Source of the DNA: Acidobacteriota bacterium
Lineage (GTDB): Bacteria > Acidobacteriota > Blastocatellia > Pyrinomonadales > Pyrinomonadaceae
Length of the DNA stretch: 64,000 bases
Assembly: GCA_020199835.1 (NCBI GenBank)
Contig: JAIVJV010000011.1
Span: 62,001 to 126,000 of the forward strand
Direction: 5' to 3'
The notes under the pieces were generated by a model that was given only the letters and a program-made list of their open reading frames with translations, did not search any database and was not told where the DNA came from. The position numbers and the translations under genes are program-made. Numbering within the stretch: position 1 is the stretch's first letter; each line of letters starts with the position of its first letter. Positions 8,825-17,789 of the stretch are shown one piece after another.

Positions 8825-9107
8825 ATTTCCTTATCTCCAACAGGCAGGGTCTGGTTTGGTCGAGTACTTTAACAACCCAGCTTGTCGGAGGCAAACGGCG
8901 GCTGCTAGAATCGCGTCGTGATTAATCCCCAACCGTTGCACTACCGTCCGCTTGAGTCTCGCGCGAACCTCTTCGCCGACTAGCCGTACCGTGTTCATAA
9001 CTCCGCACGCTTTAACGTCTGAAAACCACGGTTTTCGAGCGCCATAGTTCTCAAGCCGCAAGAGTTTTCGACCCGCAATAGTCCCTCTTTGACAAGGAGA
9101 AACGAAC
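8825..9107. other. Divergent intergenic region, 283 bases
   Basis: Holds the upstream regions of the oligopeptidase (minus) and the class III aminotransferase (plus, ribosome site AGGAG at about 9098). A minus-strand frame of about 55 codons ending at 8831 reads like protein in part, but has no recognisable match or ribosome site, so I do not call it a gene. No RNA gene or repeat is visible. Confidence 0.4.
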
Positions 9108-10466
9108 ATGTCCACCGGCGTAATCGCACCCGCCCGCAGACCCGAGATCAAGACTGAACTGCCCGGACCAAAGGGCAAGAAAATCATTGAAGCAGATGCC
9201 CAATTTGTGAACCCGGCGTATCCACGCCCTTCATTCACACTCGTTGCCGAACGCGCGCGTGGCGTTTGGGTTGAAGACGTTGACGGCAACATATTCTTGG
9301 ACTGCAACGCCGGCGTCGCCGTCTGCTCAACGGGCCATTGCCATCCGGAAGTGGTCCAAGCCATTCAAGAACAGGCCGCGGAACTGATTCACATCTGCGG
9401 CACCGACTACTATTACCGTCACATGCCGCAGCTCGCGGAAAAACTCGACGCGATCGTGCCCGTGCAATCACCCACACGAACGCACTTCGCCAACAGCGGC
9501 ACCGAAGCAGTCGAGACCGCGTTGAAACTCGCGATGCACGCCACCGGCCGTGAAAAGTTCATTGGCTTCTTCAATAGTTTTCACGGACGCACCATGGGCT
9601 CGCTCTCATTGACTTCATCGAGGGCCGCGCAACGCAAAGGTTTCAAACGTCAAGCGCTCGACGTGGTCCATGTGCCGTATCCGAACGACTTTCGCAATCC
9701 ATTCAATCCTGCAGACTGCGGCGACGGCGGCGCCGGCGAGGGCGCGCTAAACTGGATCGAAGAACGTTTGTTCAAAACAACAACGCCACCCGAAGAAGTC
9801 GCCGGCATCGTTGTCGAAGCGGTGCAAGGCGAAGGCGGATACGTGCCGGCCCCGCAGAACTTCCTCGAGGGACTGCGAGAGATCTGCGATCGTCACGGCA
9901 TTCTGTTGATCGTCGACGAAGTGCAGTCAGGCATGGGACGCACCGGCAAGATGTTCGCTCTGGACCACTATGGTGTGAAGGCCGACATCGTCTGCATCGC
10001 GAAGGGCATTGCTTCGGGTCTACCGCTTGGCGCGTGCGTCGCGCGTGCTGATCTGATGGATTGGAAGCCCGGCGCACACGCGTCGACGTTTGGCGGCAAT
10101 CCAATCTGCATCGCGTCAGCGTTGAAGACGATTGAGTTGCTCGAAGGTGGTCTGATACAGAACTCGGCGGAAGTCGGAGCCTATTTGAAAGCCGGGCTCG
10201 AGCGGCTCAAGCAGAAGTATGAGTGCATCGGCGATGTGCGCGGTATGGGTTTGATGCTCGGCGTTGAGTTTGTCGAGAACAAGACTTCGTTGAAGCCGGC
10301 GCCGGAGTTACGTGACAGGATCGAGGTGGCGTGTTTCGAGCGCGGACTGATCATCCTCGGCGCAGGAACGCAGACGATTCGGTGGTCGCCGCCGTTGGTG
10401 TTGACGAAAGAGAACGTTGACGTAGCGCTTGATATTTTCGACCAGGCGATCGCCGCGTCAGTTTAG
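9108..10466 (+). CDS. Class III aminotransferase (GABA/acetylornithine type)
   Basis: Fold-type I, class III PLP aminotransferase of 452 residues. Seen: GNIFLDCNAGVAVCSTGHCHP, FANSGTEAVETALKLA (phosphate-binding loop), FNSFHGRTMGSLSLTSS, VEAVQGEGGYVPAP, LLIVDEVQSGMGRTGK with the Asp that contacts the PLP nitrogen, and CIAKGIASGLPLG with the Schiff-base Lys. This arrangement fits 4-aminobutyrate or acetylornithine/ornithine transaminases acting on an omega-amino group. The substrate cannot be decided from the sequence, and there is no arginine or GABA gene next to it. A good ribosome site (AAGGAG, 9 bases before ATG) supports the start. It converges on the amidohydrolase gene with a 24-base gap. 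Confidence 0.9.
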   Translation: MSTGVIAPARRPEIKTELPGPKGKKIIEADAQFVNPAYPRPSFTLVAERARGVWVEDVDGNIFLDCNAGVAVCSTGHCHPEVVQAIQEQAAELIHICGTDYYYRHMPQLAEKLDAIVPVQSPTRTHFANSGTEAVETALKLAMHATGREKFIGFFNSFHGRTMGSLSLTSSRAAQRKGFKRQALDVVHVPYPNDFRNPFNPADCGDGGAGEGALNWIEERLFKTTTPPEEVAGIVVEAVQGEGGYVPAPQNFLEGLREICDRHGILLIVDEVQSGMGRTGKMFALDHYGVKADIVCIAKGIASGLPLGACVARADLMDWKPGAHASTFGGNPICIASALKTIELLEGGLIQNSAEVGAYLKAGLERLKQKYECIGDVRGMGLMLGVEFVENKTSLKPAPELRDRIEVACFERGLIILGAGTQTIRWSPPLVLTKENVDVALDIFDQAIAASV

Positions 10467-10490
10467 CTGGGACGCAGTTCAAAGTTTGGG

Positions 10491-11828
10491 TTAGCTTAAC
10501 TTCTGCGCGATCTCGTTGAGACGCGCTCGTAGTCGATCTTCATCGACACCTATGACTCGCTGGTCGCGATATACTTCGCGGCCAGCGATTATAGTTAGGA
10601 CCACGTCGCGGCCCGACGATGAAAACAGCAGCGCCGTCAGCGGATCGTAAACCGGCACCTGGTGCGCGCCATCCAGTCTCACCACAACCAGATCGGCTTG
10701 AGAACCTTCGCTAAGAACCCCAATTTCCCTTTCAAAACCGAGGCAATGGGCACCACCCGCTGTTGCGGCAGTCACCATTTGTGAGGCCGATGGGGAAAAG
10801 CTTAAATTCCGGGCAAATAAACAAGCAAATCGGGCTTCTTCGACTAGATCACAAGTGTTGTTGCTCGCGACCGAATCGCTTCCGAGTCCAACAGTGATTC
10901 CATTTGCGAGAAACTCACCTAACGGCGCACGCCCGTGCCCCAACTTCGCATTCGACTTCGGACAATGCGCAACCTTGCTGCCCGTTTCTCGCAAAGTCTC
11001 GATGTCTTTTTCGTCTACTCTAATGCAGTGAGCCAGCAGCGGTTGGCAATCAAGTATTCCGACTCGGTGGAGGTATTGGATGGTTGACATCCGCGGCGGC
11101 GTCCACTCAATTTCTCGCTTTGCCAAACCGTCAGCAAACAGTCCCCTCCCCTCGCGTAAAAACTCTTCTTCGGCCTGTGACTCCGCCGCATGCATCATCA
11201 ACGGCAATCGTTCCATCTGCGCGAAGTCCGCAATCAACTCAAGCTGCGGTCCACTAACCGTGTACGGCGCGTGCGGCGACACACCAACACGCACCAACTC
11301 CGTTTCGATCTCGCGCAACTCCGCAACCTTCGTTTGCAACTTCTCGAAATTCTCGCGAGCCAAACGCGCGTCCGGTCCAAACGACTCCTGAAACACTACA
11401 CCGCGCAAACCAACTTCCTGCAACGCGCGCATGCTCAGCATCGCTGAATCGCTCGCATCGCCAACACACGTAATCCCCGCGCGCACCGCTTCACACGCGC
11501 CCCAGGTGGCAGAGTCGCGAATGTCATTCGCCGTCATGCGTTCGAGTCGCGCGAGCGTCAACTTCCTGAGCCAGGCAAAAAAATCGCTCTCTTCGTTTTC
11601 GAGATAACCACGCAGGGCGGTGAGTTCAAGGTGTGTGTGTGCGTTAACGAGGCCGGGAAGAATGGCGGAAGAACCAAAGTTTTCGACGCGCGCGTCAGGA
11701 AATCGTGCCGCAATCTCCGCTGCGCTGCCGACGCCTGCGATCAGTGGCCCATCGACGGCAACTGCGCCGTGATCGATCGGCGCTGACGAAACCGGCAGCA
11801 CCCAACGCGCGGAATAGATCGTGATCAT
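10491..11828 (-). CDS. Amidohydrolase, chlorohydrolase/SsnA-type deaminase family
   Basis: Metal-dependent hydrolase of the ATZ/TRZ (cytosine/S-adenosylhomocysteine/aminofutalosine deaminase) group, about 445 residues from the ATG at 11828. I chose this start because the frame upstream reads through the lytic transglycosylase gene and because ATGA overlaps that gene's stop. Metal ligands are visible in order: NAHTHLEL, SPHAPYTVSGP, MMHAAESQ, LAHCIRV and GLGSDSVASNN, where the Asp completes the site. An N-terminal beta-sandwich segment and a C-terminal ADLVVVRLDG strand frame the TIM barrel. A role in the futalosine route to menaquinone or in adenosine/methylthioadenosine deamination is possible but not shown. 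Confidence 0.85.
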   Translation of the reverse strand: MITIYSARWVLPVSSAPIDHGAVAVDGPLIAGVGSAAEIAARFPDARVENFGSSAILPGLVNAHTHLELTALRGYLENEESDFFAWLRKLTLARLERMTANDIRDSATWGACEAVRAGITCVGDASDSAMLSMRALQEVGLRGVVFQESFGPDARLARENFEKLQTKVAELREIETELVRVGVSPHAPYTVSGPQLELIADFAQMERLPLMMHAAESQAEEEFLREGRGLFADGLAKREIEWTPPRMSTIQYLHRVGILDCQPLLAHCIRVDEKDIETLRETGSKVAHCPKSNAKLGHGRAPLGEFLANGITVGLGSDSVASNNTCDLVEEARFACLFARNLSFSPSASQMVTAATAGGAHCLGFEREIGVLSEGSQADLVVVRLDGAHQVPVYDPLTALLFSSSGRDVVLTIIAGREVYRDQRVIGVDEDRLRARLNEIAQKLS

Positions 11829-12397
11829 CTGTTCGCGTTCTTGAGTTGGCGATAACGGTCCATGATCGAGATCACGTACGCTCGAGTCGAAGGAATGTCG
11901 ATGCGCCTGATGAACTCCGCGCCACTCTGCGGCGGCGCGCCTTGCGCAACTCGACTCCATTCAGCGGCGCGGCTCGGCCCGGCATTGTAACCTGCAACCA
12001 TGCGCGTCTCTGCATCCGGCACGTCCTGAAACTGCTTGTAGATCTTCTCCAGGTACCAGCAACCGATCTGAATGTTGCGTTCCGGATCGCGCAACAGACT
12101 CTGCGGGTCGGCCGCCATCTGCCGTTGAAGATCGGACATGCCTGTCGCGGTAGCCCACTCACGGCCAACGGTCGGCGTGACTTGCATCAGACCGATCTCG
12201 CCGTCAGCGCCGTTTTTCCACGGACTGAAATAAGTCTCTTCATAAATGATGCTCCACACGAGGTCCGGATCTACGCGATAAATTGCCGCCTGACGAGCAA
12301 TCAGCGCGTCAAAGCGATGCGTCCAGTATTGATTGAAGAGATACGCGCCGAGGAGCAGTGTGAGGATTATAAAAACAGCGGCAAGAACTCGTTTCAT
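11825..12397 (-). CDS. Lytic transglycosylase, Slt type
   Basis: A 190-residue membrane-anchored murein-cleaving enzyme. Residues 5-22 form a single N-terminal membrane anchor. The SLT domain follows: YEETYF with the catalytic Glu54, NGADGEIGLMQVTP, NIQIGCWYLEKI and VAGYNAGPSRAAEW, all standard for the goose-lysozyme-like Slt fold. It cleaves the MurNAc-GlcNAc bond and forms a 1,6-anhydro end in the periplasm. Its stop overlaps the amidohydrolase start by 4 bases (ATGA), so they are translated together despite unrelated functions. Confidence 0.92.
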   Translation of the reverse strand: MKRVLAAVFIILTLLLGAYLFNQYWTHRFDALIARQAAIYRVDPDLVWSIIYEETYFSPWKNGADGEIGLMQVTPTVGREWATATGMSDLQRQMAADPQSLLRDPERNIQIGCWYLEKIYKQFQDVPDAETRMVAGYNAGPSRAAEWSRVAQGAPPQSGAEFIRRIDIPSTRAYVISIMDRYRQLKNANR

Positions 12398-12421
12398 CCA
12401 GTTCGGGGAAAGTATCGGGCG

Positions 12422-13204
12422 CTAATTCTTTTTTCTGAGTGCCGACCAGAAACTGGCGTGGTCGTACGAGTGGTCCACGCCTTCGTAACGCGAGCGCAAC
12501 GCATGTTCGTCAAGCACGTGTCCTTGCAGCCAAACTTCGGCTTCCAGAAAAGCGCCTACCGCCAGTTGACCGCGCAGCGCTCGCCGGTTGACGAGCACTT
12601 CGAGCTTGATACGTTCGAGGTCGAGGTGAATCCAGAACAGTTCACCGCCGGAAAGCGGATTTCTCAACGGTTTGAAAGCGATGATGCGGCCGCACAAGCT
12701 CCAGTCGTTTTCGTGTGCGGCGCGAGCGGGCGCGGCCTTCTCGAGCGGCGTCCAGAGGGTTTTCACTTTGCCGCGGCGCACGCGCGCGCGATACGCGAGA
12801 CCGCAGAGACCGATGTGTAGTTCCTGTGCGCCGAATCCGCCTGGTCCTACTTCCGTCAGGTTCTGCAACTCAAACAAAACTTCGCAATCGGTGCCTTCGC
12901 GATAACCGTGAATGACCGCCTCACCTTCTTCGTCGTATTCGGTCAACGCCCACGGCGCGATGGTTTGGGTGTAGCGAGCGCGAAAGCCGGGACGGCAATC
13001 AGCGTAGAACACGTCACTGCCCGATTCGTAAAGAACGGTCCAGACTTCAAGACCTTCACCGAGTTTCCAGCAACGGCCGTGCAGCACGGCGCCACGGCGG
13101 GTCAGTTGAGATGCCTCGCCCTGATCGCCGGCTCGTTCGGCAAGATAATTGAAAGCCTTCTCGCTTGAAACCTCCAGACCAATCGTTTCGAAAGTAGGGT
13201 TCAT
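12422..13204 (-). CDS. Conserved-looking protein of unknown function
   Basis: 260 residues, soluble, with no signal peptide or membrane segment. The first part (about 1-120) is rich in strands and aromatic residues (GRCWKLGEGLEVWTVLYE, ADCRPGFRARYTQ). The second part (from 130) has an internally similar beta-rich layout, with repeated acidic and Trp positions (WSLCGRIIAFKPLRNP, LFWIHLDLERI). This could be two copies of one beta-barrel domain, but I cannot assign a family. It lies 24 bases upstream of the transglycosylase on the same strand, so co-transcription is likely. Confidence 0.75.
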   Translation of the reverse strand: MNPTFETIGLEVSSEKAFNYLAERAGDQGEASQLTRRGAVLHGRCWKLGEGLEVWTVLYESGSDVFYADCRPGFRARYTQTIAPWALTEYDEEGEAVIHGYREGTDCEVLFELQNLTEVGPGGFGAQELHIGLCGLAYRARVRRGKVKTLWTPLEKAAPARAAHENDWSLCGRIIAFKPLRNPLSGGELFWIHLDLERIKLEVLVNRRALRGQLAVGAFLEAEVWLQGHVLDEHALRSRYEGVDHSYDHASFWSALRKKN

Positions 13205-13232
13205 AGTGACCAGTAGTATTCGGTGGAACCTA

Positions 13233-13460
13233 TTATTGCGCGCTGCGCTTGCGCTGTCTATGTTTCGCGGTGTTGCCGTTGCTGCTTTCAGCGCGCGGCG
13301 CGCGAGTTCTAAAGCCGCGGATCACGCGTTGTGGACCATGCAGCGGCCGCACGCCCGATCGGACCATCTCCGCAAAGAGGTCAACGTCGTAATCAGCTTC
13401 ACGCGACATCTCTTCGCGAATCGTGTGCAGCACTTCCAGAAACTTTGGGCGACGATACAT
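13233..13460 (-). CDS. Small protein downstream of PIN gene; possible antitoxin
   Basis: 75 residues. The first 35 are clearly protein-like and amphipathic (KFLEVLHTIREEMSREADYDVDLFAEMVRSG), with acidic residues arranged as in small helical antitoxins. The rest is basic and disordered and may be non-conserved. It follows the PIN-domain gene on the same strand after 57 bases. Gene order and size fit a toxin-antitoxin pair written toxin first, but there is no recognised DNA-binding motif, so the antitoxin role is an inference. It could also be a small protein that only tags along with PIN genes. Confidence 0.5.
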   Translation of the reverse strand: MYRRPKFLEVLHTIREEMSREADYDVDLFAEMVRSGVRPLHGPQRVIRGFRTRAPRAESSNGNTAKHRQRKRSAQ

Positions 13461-13517
13461 CGGTTTTGCTCTGATGCTTTGATCTTAGCGCTTTGTACAA
13501 CGAACTAAGCTCAAAGC

Positions 13518-13994
13518 TTAACTAACCCTTTCAGTAGCTTCAGAAACTAAAAACTCCGGCGTGACGATCATTGGAACATAAAAACCCGCCGCTGTATTGA
13601 ACAATCTGATCCTGGCTTGTCGCCGCACGTTTGCCAGGTGTCCGAAGTTCCACGTTACCAAATAATCGATCTTGTGACACGACGCAATCGCAACGTGCAG
13701 TGCATCGGCAATGTATTTGCGATGAAAAATGCCGCGCGCGATATACCCTTCTGCGAGTATCGCCGCTTCCTCTGTCAGATCAACCTGCTCGAGATCGCGA
13801 ATCAGTTTAAGATAAGAAGTGCGATGCGGCTCCTTCACGCGCGCGAGCTCCGACGTCACCAAGGGTGAGATCACCGTGCGGTAGTCGGGCATCTCGTGTT
13901 CCCACCAACGGATCGTCAAGTCGCGGCGAAACGGTTCGCCGTTGTCGAGATACGCGCCGATGACGGATGTTTCCAGATAAAGAGCCTGCTTCAT
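13518..13994 (-). CDS. PIN-domain ribonuclease, VapC-like
   Basis: 158 residues with PIN-fold acidic positions: LYLETSVIGAYLD (Glu replaces the usual first Asp, as in one PIN subgroup), VTSELARVKE (second acidic site) and IADALHVAIAS with LVTWNFGHLAN (third and fourth sites). PIN proteins are Mg-dependent ribonucleases, and VapC toxins cut tRNA or rRNA. The start overlaps the stop of the upstream TPR-protease gene by 4 bases. A short acidic-helix gene follows, so a toxin-antitoxin role is plausible. No partner with a recognisable AbrB, RHH or Phd fold is seen. Confidence 0.85.
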   Translation of the reverse strand: MKQALYLETSVIGAYLDNGEPFRRDLTIRWWEHEMPDYRTVISPLVTSELARVKEPHRTSYLKLIRDLEQVDLTEEAAILAEGYIARGIFHRKYIADALHVAIASCHKIDYLVTWNFGHLANVRRQARIRLFNTAAGFYVPMIVTPEFLVSEATERVS

Positions 13995-15652
13995 TGACCT
14001 GTTCTTGCTTCCTGGTTGATATTCTCTACGCTGTTCGGCCTTCGGTTCAACGGCTCAAGCCGCATCGAGCCGCGCGCAAAGTCAAAATAAATTCGAAAGT
14101 GCCGCAAAAAGTTTCCGCCGAGAATGCCGCTCTGCGTGAACCCCGCGGTTTCGTTCACTGGTTCCATATCAAGCACGGCTGCGTTGATCTTTTCAAGTTT
14201 ACTCGGCCCCAAACTCAAACGGGGCAACTGTAAAAGCTTCACATCGTCAGTCACGCCGGCAGCGCCAAACACACGCATCGTCGACGGTTGCAACAACGCG
14301 AGAAGCTGTTCTTCCTGCGAAAGTTTTTCAGAAACGACGGTGATACTCGCAGCCGTATCGACGATGAAGTTCAACCCTTTTTCAAAACCATCAAGCGTGA
14401 CTTCGCCGCTCAAAAATCCACTCGACGTCGTGCGCAGAGGCACTTCAACCGTATCCTTATCGTCAGGCGCAACCGGCGCCAGTGACAGCAATCCTTCGGG
14501 CCGGCGAACGGTCCAGGGCTCGATATTGTTGGTCTGATTCTGCCGCACGAGCGACATGCGGCGCGTGCCGTAATCGAGTGACGTCAGATACTTCGCCACT
14601 ACAGACAAACCGAGATAGCCATCGACCGGAATGTGCGTGTCAAAAAACTTCCGGATGTATATCGGAACGCTTTCCACTCTGACGTCGCCCATCTCGATCG
14701 AACTGAGATAGCCGTAAACAATCTCAAACTTTCCACCACCGCCAACCGCGCGTGCCAGACCACCGCGCGCGACCGGCCTGATGTTCAAACGTTTCGCAGT
14801 CTCTTCAGAGATCACAGACATTCCCGAGCCGGTGTCGAGCACAAATTTGAGCAACTCTCGCCCGCCGTTCACACGAACTTGCAGGATCGGCCGGTTGTCA
14901 GTGGCTTCAAATGAAATCGTCGTGCGATCGCCGCCCGCTGTAACGTAAAGCGACCCCTGCTTGCCGAGGTAACGCAGAAACGCGATGAGACCCAAAATGC
15001 GTTCGCGGCGGTCAGTGTCAGTCTTCGGCGCAATGATCAGGAATCGCTCGTAAGCGTCAGCGGCTTCTCTGTACTTCTCACTTCGCGCGGCTGCTTGTCC
15101 GAGACTGAAAACGTAATCGGGCTCCTCGGGATCCATGCTGGCCGCGCGTCGCAGTCCGTTGATGGCCAGATTCAAACGGTTCTCATAAAAATCGACCATC
15201 GCGAGCCCGGCGACGGCCAATGCTTCATTCGGATTGAGTGCGAGTGCAGTGCGAAACTCCTCGACGGACAAGCGAAACTCACCTGCGCTGAGAATCGCCG
15301 TGCCCAGCAACGCATGACCACGCGCAGACAGCGGATCCAGCATGATGACGCGCGCGGCGTTGTCGTAGGCGCCTTGCAGATTTCTCTGTTTGAGTTGTGT
15401 AAAGCTCAAACCGAGTCGCGCTTCTTTGTCGTGCGCGTCTTTCTCAAGCAGTTCGCGAAAGATCTTTTCGGCTTGCGGATACTCCCCTTTGCGAACAGCG
15501 CGGTAACCTTTGCTGTACGCCTTCTTGTCGGAGTTGAAAGCGTGACCGTCTGGCGCGAGTCCGGCGAAGACCAGGCAAAACACGAAAGCGGCCACACCGC
15601 AGGCCGCCCTTCGAAGCAAATACGGCTTGTTGCTACACTGCATGATGTTCAC
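13991..15652 (-). CDS. Exported TPR protein with two retropepsin-like aspartyl protease domains
   Basis: 553 residues. A signal peptide covers residues 12-38. Residues 45-210 are TPR repeats (KGEYPQAEKIFRELLEKD, YDNAARVIMLDP, FRLSVEEFRTALALNP and others). Two pepsin-like half domains follow. The first has VLDTGSGMSVIS at 271-282 with the catalytic DTGSG. The second has IVDTAASITVVS at 430-441, where DTAAS replaces DTGS. Each is followed by its own Leu-Gly strand (DGYLGLS; GILGGNFL). Retropepsins normally dimerise, so two halves in one chain can form one active site, as in pepsin. The substrate is unknown. The gene abuts the DNA glycosylase upstream with no spacer and overlaps the PIN gene downstream. 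Confidence 0.85.
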   Translation of the reverse strand: MNIMQCSNKPYLLRRAACGVAAFVFCLVFAGLAPDGHAFNSDKKAYSKGYRAVRKGEYPQAEKIFRELLEKDAHDKEARLGLSFTQLKQRNLQGAYDNAARVIMLDPLSARGHALLGTAILSAGEFRLSVEEFRTALALNPNEALAVAGLAMVDFYENRLNLAINGLRRAASMDPEEPDYVFSLGQAAARSEKYREAADAYERFLIIAPKTDTDRRERILGLIAFLRYLGKQGSLYVTAGGDRTTISFEATDNRPILQVRVNGGRELLKFVLDTGSGMSVISEETAKRLNIRPVARGGLARAVGGGGKFEIVYGYLSSIEMGDVRVESVPIYIRKFFDTHIPVDGYLGLSVVAKYLTSLDYGTRRMSLVRQNQTNNIEPWTVRRPEGLLSLAPVAPDDKDTVEVPLRTTSSGFLSGEVTLDGFEKGLNFIVDTAASITVVSEKLSQEEQLLALLQPSTMRVFGAAGVTDDVKLLQLPRLSLGPSKLEKINAAVLDMEPVNETAGFTQSGILGGNFLRHFRIYFDFARGSMRLEPLNRRPNSVENINQEARTGQ

Positions 15653-16321
15653 CTACTTCAGGATTTCGCCCGTTTTCATTGACCACAGCACTAAATCAAG
15701 TTCGTTGAAATCCACTCGAATATCTTTCGCGAAGCGAATCAGTTCCTGCTCCAACTCGAGATACGTCTTACGTGTCTGCGGCGGCTTGGCGGAATCAACC
15801 ACTCCTATTTCCGCGAGACATCGCATCACGTGCTTATCGAGAATAGCGTGGCCTTTGACGCCGATGTTCCGCAAAAAATGACTGGCTTCTTTATACCCCA
15901 GGCCTTTGACTTGCTTTTCCTGGGCCAGCCAGTCGCGGCGTTCAAAAGGATCACGAAAGCTCCGTAAACGTTTCCGCAGCGCCATGTCGAAGCTTGCGCG
16001 GAAGTAATCTCGCGTCGTCACGATGTACTGCGGCCGGGCGTTTGGAAAACGATGCGCGCCCGCTTGCCTGAGTGCCGCAGTCATCGCTTCAGCTTCGCCC
16101 TCGAGCAGCAGCGGTCTCACGGCATCAACTGAATCCAGGCCCATGCGCGCTGAAGCGCCGGCAGTGAAGATACAGTACGCGAGTTCCTCCCACAGCCGCG
16201 CGTCAGATCCTTTGCGCCAAACTTCTTCAAACTCGCCGAGCCGCTTGCGAATCTCTTTGCGTCGCGCCCGGTGAGTGGCAACCACTCGTTCAACTGTGAC
16301 GGATTCTTGATTGCGTGGCAC
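15653..16321 (-). CDS. N-glycosylase/DNA lyase, Ogg2 type (8-oxoguanine repair)
   Basis: 222 residues of the HhH-GPD superfamily. ELAYCIFTAGASARMG lies in the N-terminal helical part. VKGLGYKEASHFLRNIG is the helix-hairpin-helix with the catalytic Lys, and HAILDKHVMRCL contains the assisting Asp. This matches the Ogg2 group, best known from archaea and some bacteria, which removes 8-oxoguanine and cleaves the strand by beta-elimination. The C-terminus ends in VLWSMKTGEILK, where Ogg2 enzymes keep a Lys-Thr-Gly-like tail. The start is a GTG at 16321. Its stop is immediately followed by the ATG of the TPR-protease gene. Confidence 0.87.
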   Translation of the reverse strand: MPRNQESVTVERVVATHRARRKEIRKRLGEFEEVWRKGSDARLWEELAYCIFTAGASARMGLDSVDAVRPLLLEGEAEAMTAALRQAGAHRFPNARPQYIVTTRDYFRASFDMALRKRLRSFRDPFERRDWLAQEKQVKGLGYKEASHFLRNIGVKGHAILDKHVMRCLAEIGVVDSAKPPQTRKTYLELEQELIRFAKDIRVDFNELDLVLWSMKTGEILK

Positions 16322-16457
16322 TGTAGTTTGTCAACGAGCCGATTCTATGAGCCGCTTGGAAATCTTGTCAACGAACTTATCCGTCTCAACCATCATCTCA
16401 TTCGTGCTATAAGTTTACTCTGTCTCGTGGTTTAGAACACGGAGACACCATACGAGA

Positions 16458-17771
16458 ATGACGACCCGATTGAGACCCCTCTTTGGCACACTGACGTTGC
16501 TGCTCAGCGTCTGTCTGTACGCTGACGCACAGCAACTGCCGCAACCTTCGCCTGAACCATCAGCGTCGCCGACGCCCGCTACTGAAACCACGCGCCCGCT
16601 CTACGGCGTGCAAGGCGTGCTCATCGAAACGCTCGACGGGAAGCTCATTTCGTCACAGGCGGAGAACGATCAGTTCAATCCCGCGTCGACACTGAAACTT
16701 GCCACCGCGCTCGTCGCGCTGAAAACCCTGGGCCCGGACCATCGCTTCGCGACTGCCGTCTGGACCGACGGACAGTTGGACAAAGCAACCGGAGTAGTCA
16801 ACGGAAATCTCTATCTCTCCGGACGCGATCCCTCGTTTCACTACGAACATGCGATTCTGCTCGCGCGCCAGTTGAACACGCTCGGCATCAAGCAAATAAC
16901 CGGTGATCTGTTTGTCGCGCCGGGGTTCACGATGAACTTCAGTGCCTCCGCCAAACGATCCGGCGAACAACTCTACGATACGCTTGATTCAACGCTGCGT
17001 CGCCCCGCCGCCGTAATGGCATGGAACTACGAACGCGCGATGCTGAACGATCGCGCAAGTCTGGAAAAAGTGCACAGTGTCGCGGTGCTGGGAGGTGTCG
17101 ATGTAGCGCCGGTCGCCGCAGGAGCGAAACTACTGTTTACGCAGAAGTCGAGCCGGCTCGTCGATATTCTCAAGGTGCTGCTGTGTTATTCGAATAACTT
17201 CATGGCCGACCGCATCGGCGAAACGCTCGGCGGTCCGGAGTCAGTGCGGCAGCAGTTGATCGCCTCGCTCCAATTGATGCCGGAGGATTTGAAGATCGCG
17301 ACCTTGAGTGGACTCGGCGTCAATCGAATCTCGCCGCGCGTGATGATGAAGGTCTATCGCGCGCTTTTGGCGGAGCTGAAGAAAAACAAGCTGACCCCGT
17401 CGGCAATCATGCCGGTTGCGGGTATCGATCCCGGCACACTCGAAGATCGCTTCACCGGAATGGCGTGGCGCGGCAGCGTGATCGCGAAGACGGGTACGTT
17501 GCTCAGAACTGACGGCGGCGCGAGTTCGCTTGTGGGCCAGATGAGAGCGGCGACCGGCGAAACACTGCTGTTTGTAATCATGAACCAGCGTGGCAGCGTC
17601 TCGCGTTTTCGCGAGAACCAGGATTACCTCGTGATGCTGGTGCAAAACTCGCGCGGTGGACCAAAGGCTTTCGACTACAAACCTTCGCTGTTGACGATGC
17701 GGCTCGCCCAGACGGAAAGCGTGGTTGCGGACGGCGAGGAGTTTGAGCCACCATCCAAATCTCAGCAATAA
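16458..17771 (+). CDS. dacB: D-alanyl-D-alanine carboxypeptidase/endopeptidase (PBP4 class)
   Basis: Periplasmic penicillin-binding protein of 437 residues. A signal peptide ends at about ADA-QQ (residue 24), followed by a Pro/Ser/Thr-rich linker to about 45. Catalytic motifs: SxxK as PASTLK (Ser77, Lys80), SxN as YSNNF and KTG as IAKTGTLL. The distance between SxxK and SxN is filled by the extra domains typical of class C low-molecular-weight PBPs. It removes terminal D-Ala from peptidoglycan stems or cuts cross-links. It is a single-gene unit closed by a strong hairpin terminator. Confidence 0.93.
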   Translation: MTTRLRPLFGTLTLLLSVCLYADAQQLPQPSPEPSASPTPATETTRPLYGVQGVLIETLDGKLISSQAENDQFNPASTLKLATALVALKTLGPDHRFATAVWTDGQLDKATGVVNGNLYLSGRDPSFHYEHAILLARQLNTLGIKQITGDLFVAPGFTMNFSASAKRSGEQLYDTLDSTLRRPAAVMAWNYERAMLNDRASLEKVHSVAVLGGVDVAPVAAGAKLLFTQKSSRLVDILKVLLCYSNNFMADRIGETLGGPESVRQQLIASLQLMPEDLKIATLSGLGVNRISPRVMMKVYRALLAELKKNKLTPSAIMPVAGIDPGTLEDRFTGMAWRGSVIAKTGTLLRTDGGASSLVGQMRAATGETLLFVIMNQRGSVSRFRENQDYLVMLVQNSRGGPKAFDYKPSLLTMRLAQTESVVADGEEFEPPSKSQQ

Positions 17772-17789
17772 GTTCTCTGAAACAATTTT

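Noticed and set aside
7175-8872. 565-codon open frame on the plus strand opposite the prolyl oligopeptidase
   Set aside because: Antisense shadow of a well-supported gene in GC-rich DNA; no motif, and its Arg/Val-rich composition is typical of such shadows.
8831-8998. Short minus-strand frame just upstream of the oligopeptidase
   Set aside because: About 55 codons with no ribosome site and no match I recognise; too weak to call.
11846-12820. 324-codon plus-strand frame opposite the transglycosylase
   Set aside because: Covers two minus-strand genes with clear or protein-like content; no recognisable domain.
13233-13460. Naming the small gene vapB
   Set aside because: No AbrB, RHH or Phd-type motif is visible, so only a possible antitoxin role is stated.
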